NCBI GenBank assembly: GCA_026545765.1
Contig: CM048844.1
Location: forward strand, 58,004,932-58,068,931
Direction: 5' to 3'
Origin: Plantago major
Taxonomy: Eukaryota; Streptophyta; Magnoliopsida; Lamiales; Plantaginaceae
DNA length: 64,000 bases
Shown: positions 34,800 through 45,117 of the stretch, piece after piece
Layout of the letters: every line of letters starts with the position of its first letter
Numbering within the stretch: position 1 is the first letter of the stretch
Program-made: the position numbers and the translations under genes
The notes under the pieces: model-generated
Told to the model about the DNA's origin: nothing
Databases searched by the model: none
Seen by the model: only the letters and a program-made list of their open reading frames with translations

Positions 34800-35740
34800 C
34801 TATTCTCTAATAGGTGTCATATGAAACGAACAGTCTGAATCCATAACCCATTCAGTTGATTGACTAGTTTGAGTGACTGAAAGTACCTCAGTAACAAGAG
34901 CTTCCGCAGTATGATAAGCCTCTGATTGGTTTGTAATGTCTGTGCCATAATTAGTATTCGGTGTTGTCGCCACACCCTTGCCTTTCTGCACCTTTAGACT
35001 CATACAATCCTTCTTCAAGTGTCCTTGCTTCTTGCAATAATAACAATTCCTTGTTTCAGGGCCATCCTTGTTATACTGAGCTTTCCTTTGATCTGGATAT
35101 TGCTTCTTCTTTGGTGGAAACTTGTGATATTGTTTCACCATAAGGCTTTCACCAGTACTGAGTGTTGGTGGAACACCATCCTGATCCCGCTCCCTTGATC
35201 TTAATGCAGATTCAATAGCCTCCATTGTCAATGCTTCTGTCCTCCCATACACCAAAGATCCTTGAATGGAACAAGAGACCTAGGGAGTGAATTCAACAAG
35301 ATAATTGCCTTGTCTTCGCTCCTCATCCCGTTCTTCTCATCGCTTTCATTGTCATGGTGTGCAACCATCTTCTTGAACAAATCCAACTGACTCATGATTG
35401 ATTTTCCTTCAACCATCTTGAATGCAAATAGTCGTTGCTTGGCATAGATTATATTTGCATCAGACTTGTCGTTGTACAATTCTTCTAGCTTCTCCCGTAT
35501 TTCTTTTGCCGATGAAAGATCACCAATTTCAATAAGGGCATTATCTCCCAAAGCTAATAACAAAGAACTGTACGCCTTATTTTTTATCGACGTTTTATCA
35601 GCATCAGACATGGTTTTATCAAACTCCTCTGTCAGTGCATCGATCACACCTCGCGTAACAGTAGCTTTCATCCTTCTCTTCCACAGACCAAAGTCTGTCT
35701 TTCCTTCCAACGGTTTGAGGTCGAACTTTGGAGACGCCAT
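34800..35740 (-). pseudogene. Copia gag and protease start, frameshifted
   Basis: The ATG at 35,740 begins a UBN2-type copia gag (LKPLEGKTDFGLWKRRMKA, later LLNSLPRSLVPFKD). A frame change occurs near 35,250. Downstream is the zinc knuckle C-YY-C-KKQG-H-LKKD-C (about 35,058-35,017), then the protease start. The protease catalytic triplet reads D-S-D (about 34,840), where active enzymes have D-S/T-G, and a TAG follows a few codons later. Confidence 0.92.
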
Positions 35741-35786
35741 TGATGAATAGATACCAGTTGATTCTCTTCCCACAGACGGCGCCAAT

Positions 35787-36381
35787 TGTTAATCAAATCA
35801 ACCCAATTCAATCCAATAAACTCCAAACCAACCAACAAACAAACACAAGAAAATAAATACAAACACAAGATTTAACGTGGTTCGACAATTGTCTACGTCC
35901 ACGGGATAACCAAGATTTCTATTAACCAAGAACCAAAATGCAGTTTATAAGGAATCAACCAAACCTATCAAGCTATATCGAGCTCCGTTCTCTATTCCTC
36001 ACTGTGTTTCTCTCAAGAAATCTCAATGTGTTCTCTCTATGTTCTCATCAATTTATTCTAGTACCTACATGTGTATATATACTAGAGAAATCAACATATA
36101 TTCCTTTTCCTAGCAAGATTCGAATTCCACTCCTAATAAGAAACGAATTCTTGATCACTAAGCAAAAGAAAACCAAGTTAGATTCGACTTCTAACTGTCA
36201 TGTGTCTTCAGTGTTATTCCAGTGTTTTTCGCTACACCACGCCACACATCATTAATTCTCAGTGTTATATCCAAGTGTCCTCAGCACACTCTAACACCAC
36301 ACATCCATTATCCTTGTCATCAGTGTTTTCAGTACACCATGTTCCATTACTTCCTTTAATATTAAGCTAACCGGCTTCACA
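35787..36381 (-). repeat. 5' LTR of the copia element
   Basis: Ends TGTTAATC (35,787) and CGGCTTCACA (36,381) in plus orientation. The primer-binding site lies just left, at about 35,768-35,785. Confidence 0.95.
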
Positions 36382-36386
36382 TAAAC

Positions 36387-36640
36387 AACTTTCATACATG
36401 CTTTTGGAACACGCACTACCTCTTGCGGATTCATCATCACCATCCTTAGTGCGGTTCCATCACCCACCCACGACCGTCTGGGCGCACCCCTTCAGAGTTG
36501 GTCTCATGAGACTAGTTCGTGGGTGTTCGGATCGAATTGGTTCGTTTGAACATACTTGAGCATGTAAGTGGTGCGTTTGATAATGAAATCAAAGAGGGGC
36601 AATAACGTGAAAGTTTGAACTTGAACTTCCAATTTCTCAG

Positions 36641-36688
<48 letters not shown>

Positions 36689-37057
36689 AGGCTATTTGAA
36701 ATAATAGTCATGCCACATATGACAAAATCTTATGTGGGAAATTCAACCTCAATAAAATGTATTTAAATTCAACCCTATTTGCTAATTTTAGTAAAGACAT
36801 GAGTACTATTTTCACTATTTCGTGTCTTAATTACTACAAGAAAAATCTATTATTAGTAAATACTATATTTTGAAAAATTTCAGCACTTCCAAGACTTAAA
36901 AATGAATTATTTGTAAATAAGAGGTATTTTATGTTAGTTGAGCTTAATTAGGAAAATTAGTTTCTTCAATCTGTCTAACATACCGAAAAATCAAGTGAGT
37001 TAGTTATCTTCCCTTATTTTACGTAATTCAAAAAGGCTGAGTATCCGGTTAGTTAGG

Positions 37058-37139
<82 letters not shown>

Positions 37140-37154
37140 GTTTTAGGCTCGATA
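36387..37154. other. Spacer with two (TA)n runs
   Basis: TA microsatellites lie at 36,645-36,685 and 37,061-37,135. Between them is AT-rich sequence with no gene. The second run ends just before the Helitron 5' end. Confidence 0.85.
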
Positions 37155-37250
37155 TCTATATATATGATAAAAGTGGTGATGTACATTTGAAATAACATAT
37201 GTCACATAAGCAAAAAGCTGATGTAACATTTTGAAGAAAAAAACAATTCA
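37155..37250 (+). mobile_element. Second Helitron 5' end, plus strand
   Basis: A followed by TCTATATATATGATAAAAGT at 37,155, then GGTGATG and GCAAAAAGCTGATG, the same ordered blocks as the minus-strand end at 17,682. I found no matching 3' hairpin on this strand, so the right boundary is unknown. Confidence 0.72.
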
Positions 37251-37559
37251 TTTTTAAGTCATCAATATAAGAAAAGTTGTTCACGTTAAATTCTTCATAC
37301 TAGATTTTGTTTACTACATTTAGTCACTTGCGGGATTGTTGAAGACCTCCTAATATTATGCCATATCTTCATCAACCATTGTCTTCATCAACAAATTAAT
37401 TTGTTACAAATTTGAAAATAAAATTTTTGTACAAATCTCAACAAAACGCAACGCAACAATATATATTCACAAACCCCCATCTCTCTACCAGCAGATTCAT
37501 TTAATACTCAACAATGCAATCGTCCAAGATATATTATTCAGATTCAAGGTGGCACAGTC

Positions 37560-38140
37560 ACTGAATGCAGCACCACGCCCACCAGAGACTTCCGATTGTT
37601 GGTACTATAAAGTTAATTTTGATGTCGGTTTTCCACGTGATGGTTCAAGTGTGAGATTGGCGTGGTTATTAGAGACATTACATGTGGTGTCTTAGCCTGG
37701 CGAAGGAAGAAGATTCCGTTTATTAAGTGTCCCGAAATACGTGAAGCACTTGCAGACCGATGTGCGCGCAGTCGATTTTGCTAGGGAAAAGCAGCTCGAT
37801 AATATTATTTTTGAAGAAGATAGTAAGAGGGTTATTGATCAATTGCAGTCTCCTACTCCTTCTCTTGCACCAGTCGGGGGTATTATCCATGAGACTAAAT
37901 TGATGTTGCTTGCTTTCAATTCTGCATTTTTTTCTTTCATTAAGAGAAGAGGAGACTATGAATAGTTTGGCTCATGTTTGCTTTCATATCTTGCATTATT
38001 GTATAGGGAAATTTGGCTCATGTTTTGGCCAAGAATGTTGAGATGGATAGGGATGGAGTTGATAACTTCCCCGAAATTTTGATTTGATATATTCTGCCGT
38101 TTGAGTTAATGTATCAGGTTTTTCTGTAAAAAAAAAAAAA
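37560..38140 (+). pseudogene. LINE-type RNase H (RVT_3-like) fragment with poly(A)
   Basis: Pieces in two or three frames give the domain in order: WYYKVNFDVGF (about 37,598), GVVIRDITCGVLAWRR, AVDFAREKQLDNIIFEEDSK, IDQLQSPTPSLAPVGGIIHE, then LAHVLAKNVEMDRDG and a stop at 38,084. Plant LINEs end in such an RNase H, and a 13-A run follows at 38,128-38,140, which suggests a 5'-truncated LINE. A short duplication around 37,970-38,025 (TTTGGCTCATGTTT twice) and frame changes break it. It may be cargo of the Helitron starting at 37,155. Confidence 0.68.
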
Positions 38141-40400
38141 GAATCCATCTGCACTAACAACGTTGCTATGAATAATATTGTAATGTTTTTTAAGTAATAT
38201 AATATTGTTGAGATTCTTTTAAAAATAAAGTTTCACAAATATATACAACGAGTATAAGAGGTGATTACATAAATCCAATACAAATTAAATAACAACTTCC
38301 ATGAGCACCGATCAAAACGAACCATCATCCAAATCAAATACTCTATCAAAAAACTTTTTATACGTTATAAGGTTACGACAAAGGACAAGGGTACTAAACC
38401 CAACGTTTACCTAAAAATATATACGGAACCGCCATTAAATTTAAGAGAATGAGTGGCAAATAATTTAAAATATGCTACACCCTATCTTTTTAAAGATAAT
38501 AAGTGGCACCTAATTTAAGGTATGGTCATACACGTCAATGCAAAACAATCTAAAATTGCCACACCCTACACCATATATTTCTTATTTTCAAATAAAATAT
38601 GTGAAAAGTAATTTAATTTGTGGTTATATACATAATTTAGTATGATTTTGTTGAGATTATTGTTAAGTGACAATCAAATGCATAATGATATATTGTAGAT
38701 GCTTGAAATTCCATGCTCTGATTTACAGTTTCTTCAATTATTACAGTCGTACAAGAAGTTATGACTAAATTTTAGAGACATAAGCTTGTGCTTGCAAATG
38801 CTTAAAATAAGTGCTTTTGTGATTTAAAAATAGTAAAAGTAGTTTTTTAGTGTTTTATATTACAACTTCTACTTCAACTTGTCTGGAAAAAAAAAGGGTA
38901 ATCGTCAGAAGCAGATTAGCAACTCAATGGCTGCTTCTAACTGCTTTAAGCAGGTAGTAACTTTTTTTTTAATTAAAATCAACTAATTAAATTAATTTTT
39001 GCAAACACTAAAACTTCTGCTTTTACCATTTTTAGCTGTTTTTATATAATATATCAAACACTACTGACTTTTGCTTAAAATCAACTTTTAGTAAAATCAG
39101 ACAAAAAAGCACGAGTAAAATCATTTGCAAACACACACTTATTCAACTAAGTGTCTATCATCCCAGCTATTAGCTTAATTAAAAAGATTTGGCATGTCTT
39201 CATGAATTGAACGAGTATTCATGAGGATTTAATGAAAAGATTGACTTTAATGGAATTCCACGTATTCTTTAGAAACTTCCTACTTCATCCGAGATGGAAT
39301 TGATGAATAAAATGTCACAACATAGGTAATCGGAAAACGTTCTATTGTATGATAATTTTGGGATTCGGATATAATTAAATATTTATTTGGTGTATCAAAT
39401 GAAATTCATCCAAAGTAATAATAATTTCTAAAAGGAATAATTACATACACCACCCTGTTAGATAGCCCCTTCTAATCCAAGTACAAGTTAGTTCAACAAT
39501 AACGAAGAAGTAACAATTAGAATATCTATTACATACAAGCCCAAAAGTCAAGCAATCTTATTTCTTTTTCTAATTTATTTTTTACGTCTCAATCGTTGTT
39601 TCTCCAAATATGAAGGATGGTCCAAGCATTAAAAAGTTAAAATATACTAAATAATACTATATTCCAACAAATTATTTTTAAATAATAGTTATCATGATTA
39701 ATATGCCGGTATAATAGATTGATGTTGATGAAGCGGATTATAAACTCTAAGGAGAACTGCTAGATGATTGAAACTTACAAGGATGCAACTCATACAAGTT
39801 TATAATTCTTTAACATGATCAAACATTTAAAGTTGTGTTAGTTGGCATATATGGGTGAAGTTTGATTTAAGCGATTTGCACTTTGGTACATATCTTCATG
39901 TACCATCAAACTTTAGTTAGAAAACATCATATATAATGATATATTAAACTCTACATCATATATATATATAATTAAAAGACAAGATTCTATTCCAAAAGTT
40001 TTGTATAGAACATTGGTCTAGATTCAATGTGAGGTTTTCTTTGATTTATTTGTATTTATTTGATTAAATAAATCAAAACAATTACATACAATAAAAGAAT
40101 CGATTGTGATATAACTCAACTAATTATGACGACTATTACAGTACTTTATTAGTAAAATCCGTTAAAAAATGCAAGTCAATAATCACTCATAGTCATTTCA
40201 TAATTCACTTAATTCTTATTACAATCATAATTCACTTAATTCTTATTACAATCTTACCCTAAAATGTGTTGCTTTTTACACTATAAATTATGAAGACTAA
40301 ATCATGTATTCACACACCAAAAAGATTATGAATATCATTAAGATAACCCCCAGAGGATTTGTTGCCAGCCGAGCCGGACGTCGATGCAATATAACGCAAC
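38141..40400. other. AT-rich non-coding DNA with a dispersed repeat unit
   Basis: No gene seen. At 38,450-38,600 there are diverged copies of the AGTGGCAA-TAATTTAAG...CACCCTA unit that is tandem at 54.5-54.9 kb. A TATA-like CTATAAATTATG lies near 40,282, upstream of the small gene that follows. Confidence 0.55.
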
Positions 40401-40503
40401 ATGGAGATCTCTGGAGTAAGTCAATTTATGATACAATTTTATGCTTCTCATAATTATCAATGGAATTGAAGAATTTTGATTCTCCGCGATTTGGTTAGCC
40501 TTC

Positions 40504-40576
<73 letters not shown>

Positions 40577-40966
40577 TTTGCATTATAATAACATTTTTTT
40601 ATATGTACAACTAATTATTTATCTTTCTATTTTTCTCAGCAAGAAAAGTTTCGAATTGAAGACCAACGATTGTTAATTGCTATAATGGAAAATCATGTTG
40701 GTTTCCGTGGAATCAAGAGATGGATGGCAACGTTGGGTTTGAAATTCAACACGATACGAGATTCTGATGAAAGTAACATCGTGTCCCAATGCAGGAGTCA
40801 AATTTTCTGCTCCTATCACGACAAACCTGAGGTCATAGTTGATTACGATTGCATTGATTGTTTGGTTAATATGTTGTCTTTCTGTTACACAAGCTCGATT
40901 TGGTTCAAGTCTTTAAATCGTTGGGTAAAATCTATAGTTAATTTTTATGTGTGTTGCTTTAGTTAA
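40401..40966 (+). CDS. Hypothetical two-exon small gene, about 114 residues
   Basis: The ATG at 40,401 gives a five-codon first exon (MEISG) ending at a strong donor (40,415|GTAAGT). An intron of 224 bp containing an (AAT)n run ends at TTTTCTCAG (40,639). Exon 2 continues in frame (QEKFRIEDQRLLIAIMENHV) to TAA at 40,964. The sequence is rich in Trp, Cys and Tyr near the end and matches no family I know. The good splice signals and TATA-like box support it, while its isolation among transposons argues for caution; it could be a captured fragment. Confidence 0.4.
40505..40575. repeat. (AAT)n microsatellite
   Basis: About 23 AAT units inside the putative intron of the 40.4-kb gene. Confidence 0.95.
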
Positions 40967-41249
40967 CTGAAATCGATGTATTGAGTTGTTAGCTCCTTCT
41001 TAGTTGGTTGGTTTAATGAAACAATTTTTTATCCCAATCATTAATGATAAAAAAATTAGTTTGGTCATTTTCGATTTATTGTTACTGAACTCAACAATGA
41101 ATGTGACTCGCGGCTTAGACAAATTTTGTTCGAGTGCGCTCAGCTCAATATTATCTTGATGAAGTAGACTTATGAATCTCTCTGCTCTTTCTCACCCAAG
41201 TTATTCTAAATCTATTTTACTTCTGTGTTCACTACAAGAAAATCCGGAA

Positions 41250-41590
41250 AATCCGACGTTATGGGGCGACGGATTTTATCCGTCGCCCCATAACGACGGA
41301 TCGCTAATTGGGACGACGGATTCTATCCGTCGCCCCAATCGGCGACGGAAGCGCCGGATAACTATTATCCGTCTAAATTGACGACGGATACTAATTCTCC
41401 GTCGCCCAAGTTTGACTTTCAAAAAAAAAAAAAAAGGAAATTATTAACGACGGATAATTTTATCCGTCGTTAATATTTTGATTTTTAAAAAAAAAAACAA
41501 ACTGGGCGACGGATACCTATCCGTCGCCCACTGGGCCGACGGATCGGCCAACTGGGCCGATGGATACGTGTCCGTCGGCCCAGTTGTCAA
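41250..41590. repeat. Subterminal CCGTCG repeats, element B, 5' side
   Basis: Inverted GACGGAT/ATCCGTC units spaced by A-runs, with palindromes such as CGACGGATAATTTTATCCGT. They match A 28,390-28,690 in reverse. Confidence 0.88.
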
Positions 41591-41591
41591 A

Positions 41592-42712
41592 CACTACAAG
41601 AATTCTGAGGTAAAACGATGGAAAATCCGTCGCCCCTGTAGCGACGGATCGCTACTTGGGGCGACGGATTCTATCCGTCGCCCCGTTTGGCGACGGATAA
41701 AGGTTATCCGTCGCTCTGTAGCGACGGATAAAATTATCCGTCGCTACAGAGCGTTGACCAAAAAAAAAAAAAAAAAATTTTAGCGACGGATAGATTTATC
41801 CGTCGCTACAAGGCCGAAAATTAAAAAAAAAAATTAGCGACGGATAGATCTAGATCTATCCGTCGCTAAAACCTAAAAAAATATAATATATCTCCTCCAC
41901 CACCTCCTTTTCTCCACTACTTCTCCTCCTCCCTCCACCACCTGTCTCCTCCCACCACCACCATCTCCTCCCACCACCACCATCCTCCACCACCACCATC
42001 TCCTCCACCACCTTTCTCCTCCCACCACCACCATCCTCCACCACCACCTTTCTCCTCCCACCACCACCATCCTCCTCCTCCACCACCTCCTTTCCTCCAC
42101 CACCATCTCACCACCACCACCACCTCTCTCCTCCCACCACCACCACCCAGCCACCACCACCAACTCCACCACCACCTCCAATCCTCCACCCACCACCACC
42201 ACCACCATCACCACCACCACCACCACTCAACACCCACCACCACCGCACCACCACCCTGCCACCACCACCATCTCCTCCACCACCACCACCCTGCCACCAC
42301 CACCATCTCCTCCACCACCACCACCCTGCCACCACCACCACCACCACCCATCCACCACCCCCACCACCCCCCACCACCAGCACCACACCCACCCCACCAC
42401 CACAGCCACCACCATCGCCGATTAATCAGATATCTGAATAAAAATTCGTATACGGATTTTATTTTTTTTTAAAAAAAAAAAAATGGGGCGACGGATAGAT
42501 CTATCCGTCGCCCCATAATCATTTTTTTTTTTTTTTTGAAAAAAGGTCAATCCGTCGTCCAATCCGTCATAATTGACGACGGATTTTATCCGTCGCCAGC
42601 TTCAGGGGGCGGATTTTATCCGTCGCCCGATCCGTCGCCAGAGCTGGGGCGACGGATAGATGGGCTGTAGCGACGGATCTATCCGTCGCTACAGCCCAGA
42701 TTTTTTGTAGTA
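41592..42712 (+). mobile_element. Nested non-autonomous CACTA element, 1,121 bp, AAA target duplication
   Basis: It starts CACTACAAGAATTC and ends TTTTTTGTAGTA (last base changed from G). AAA flanks both sides (41,589-41,591 and 42,713-42,715). Element A lacks it at the matching place (about 28,393-28,410, reversed), which gives an independent empty site. It has its own GCGACGGAT subterminal repeats (41,640-41,870; 42,485-42,700) and a CCACCACC minisatellite in place of genes. Confidence 0.92.
41891..42418. repeat. CCACCA/CTCCTCC minisatellite
   Basis: About 530 bp is almost purely C, A and T on the plus strand (no G until its 3' part) with CCACCACCA and TCTCCTCC units. Long open frames on the minus strand are an artefact of this composition. 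Confidence 0.95.
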
Positions 42713-43046
42713 AAATGTTCGGACAGAGAGCAGAATATCTCATTTTCTTCATCTTCTTCATTCTTCCATCCTCATTTTCTTCTTCTCCTCAATCCGTTTT
42801 CCGGACAATCATCCGTTATTCCGGCCAATCTTGGTGCCTAATCGAAGCTCGTGTGACAAGGAGTTTGATTCTTCGATCAATTTCATATTTCTACCGATTA
42901 ATCAAGGTATTTTGTCTAAAACCCTAGTTTTTAAAAATTTGGGAATTTTGTTTATTTTGATTAATTTGAGCAATTATATGTATATATGATAAGTATGTAG
43001 TAGTTAGTTTAGTTAATTTCATCAATTATATGTAATTTGTTCAATT

Positions 43047-43094
<48 letters not shown>

Positions 43095-43618
43095 GTGTGT
43101 GTGTGTGTGTGTAATTTGATAGTTAATTTAGTTAATGATATGTATATATGATGGGTATGATATGAATGTATGTAGTATGTTAAGTTTGGTATGTATGAAT
43201 GTATGTAGTTAGTTTGATTTGTGTGTTAAGTATATATAATTAGTTTAGTTAATTTGATATGTTTGTTAAGTATAGAAGTATGTAGTTTTGATTTGATAAA
43301 TTTGTATGTTAAGTACGTAATTTGATATGAATATATGTAGTAATTCGATATGTATAGAGTAATTAGTTAATTTGATATGTAGTTAAGTATATAATATATG
43401 TACTAAGAGGTTGAAATGGTTAAAATATATGTCCAATTTTGTAACATATCGAACACTTAATTAATAATTAATTTATAAGGAACATATAATAATTAACAAT
43501 TAACCTCCACAATCTTCTTATCCGAATTGGAATCGATCTAATAAATTAAATACGATCTAATCAATTGGAACGTGTCAGGTTAAAAATAAAGTATACAATG
43601 AATTCCGACCGTTCATAG

Positions 43619-44017
43619 ATGTACGATCGTACGGCGGTAAATGACAGAGTTTCTAGGAGTTTTGTAGAAGGGGTTAAAGGTTTCATCTCGTTTGCCATGG
43701 GACGTCCGGTTTGTGCAACTAGGGGGTTGATAAAGTGTCCTTGCACATTGGAAACCTGCAGAAACAAGCAATTTATGACGCCTACAGAAGTATTTGAGCA
43801 CTTGCGACGTTACGGATTCATGCCTGAGTATCATGTATGGATTCATCACGGTGAGGAAGCACCGTCCATGGCATACCTCCAATGGAGGGAGAGGCGGGGT
43901 TTGGGGCCGCCTATCGAGTGCCTTTCTTCTACTTGTCGGAACATGTGTATGGTGTATTGGGAGGAGGATGTAGATCTGTTGGAATGCAAGTTCTGTGGTA
44001 GGGAGCGTCACAAGTGA
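43619..44017 (+). CDS. Mini-protein with transposase-associated domain plus a Cys motif, 132 residues
   Basis: An intact frame runs from ATG 43,619 to TGA. Residues about 14-75 match the transposase-associated N-terminal domain of CACTA TNP2 proteins (GLIKCPCTLETCRNKQF; FMPEYHVWIHHGEE). It then joins directly to a segment like the Cys-containing piece upstream of the TNP2 core (MVYWEEDVDLLECKFCGRER) and stops. A second, longer copy of the same domain follows at 44,294, so this is a duplicated, shortened paralogue. Element A has a broken homologue at 27,020-27,475, so the duplication predates both. It could bind DNA and compete with or assist the transposase (inference). Confidence 0.6.
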   Translation: MYDRTAVNDRVSRSFVEGVKGFISFAMGRPVCATRGLIKCPCTLETCRNKQFMTPTEVFEHLRRYGFMPEYHVWIHHGEEAPSMAYLQWRERRGLGPPIECLSSTCRNMCMVYWEEDVDLLECKFCGRERHK

Positions 44018-44293
44018 TGAGGAGGATCGTGCATGAGAATGAGGAGTTTCATCCGTTTTGTCTCTGAACTTATAACTAGTAATCATTAGTTGATATATAT
44101 ATGAAACCAAACATTATGGTAAAATTGAAGCTGATGTAACTTGTATTATGTAATGCCGTAACAATTGATTGGATCTAATATAACTTATATTACGTAGCAA
44201 TTGATTGAATTATTGTGAAAATAATTTATTATCGTAAATGAAAGACCTTGATCTAATGAATTCAAACGTGTCAGCTTATTATCTAATTATTCA

Positions 44294-45117
44294 GTGAATA
44301 CCGATCGTTCATGGATGTATTGTCGTACTCTCAATGGCAGAGTTCAATGGAGTTTTCTGAAAGGGGTTGAAGGTTTCATTGCATTTTCAATGTCAAATCC
44401 GGCTTGTGTAAAGGATGGGTTGATAAAGTGCCCTTGTGCAATGAAACAGTGCAGAAACAAGCAATACGTGGCTCTAAAGCGGTAGTCCAAGACTTGAGGA
44501 AAAATGGATTCTCTGGGTATCGGTATGGAATCATCATGAGGAAGCGACCGTCAAATACATATGACCAATCACAACGTGGAAGGAAGAGAAAAATGAACAA
44601 GTCGGGAACAAAGTACATCTGGCGATGCTATTCGAGCTCGAGTCGAACAAATGGTGTATGATGCTGCAGGGGTAGAGTTCAGGGACACAACTAACACTGA
44701 AACCGAGGTGGAGGTGGAGGAACCACCGAATCCCGAGGATCAGTTGTTCTTTGACTTGTTAGAATCATCAAGGAAGCCAGTTTATCCGGGGTGTAAGCTC
44801 ACTGAGTTGTCTTTGTTGGCTCGGCTAATGAGTTGTAAGGCTAACGGCCAATCAAACGAGCTTCAATGAATGGGTTGACGTAATGTCGGACCTTTGTCCT
44901 GAAGAAAACCTAGTTCCCACCAACTTTTACCAAGCGAAGAAAAAGATGCAGGGTTTAGGGCTGCCTGTGGTAACCATAGACTGTTGTCCGAAAATGTGCA
45001 TGATATATTGGGAGGAGGATGCAGATCTAATGCAAGTTCTGTGGTAAGGAACGGTACAAGCGATACAAGGAGGGGGCTGCAAAGAAACGACAGAAGAAAA
45101 ATCTCCCACATAAGAAA
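44294..45117 (+). pseudogene. TNP2 transposase, N-terminal part, frameshifted
   Basis: MNTDRSWMYCRTLNGRVQWS begins the transposase-associated domain. A frame change occurs near 44,480, after CRNKQYVA, and another near 44,610. The linker VEQMVYDAAGVEF and a Glu/Pro-rich stretch follow, then further changes near 44,868 and 45,040 before the core frame. The first TNP2 exon is therefore not translatable as it stands. Confidence 0.8.

Larger units (their letters stand above)
30974..36381 (-). mobile_element. Complete but inactive Ty1/copia retrotransposon, TAAAC target duplication
   Basis: Its LTRs are 30,974-31,569 and 35,787-36,381 (about 595 bp, roughly ten differences by eye). TAAAC flanks both sides (30,969-30,973 and 36,382-36,386). 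On the minus strand the 5' LTR is followed by TTGGCGCCGTCTGTGGGA, a usual primer-binding-site context, and AAGGTGGAGAAT precedes the 3' LTR. Gag, protease, integrase, RT and RNase H occur in copia order. The high LTR similarity points to a fairly recent insertion. Confidence 0.96.

Noticed and set aside
41856..42415. Long Val/Trp/Gly-rich open frames on the minus strand
   Set aside because: They are translations of the CCACCA/CTCCTCC minisatellite, which simply contains no stop codons in those frames.
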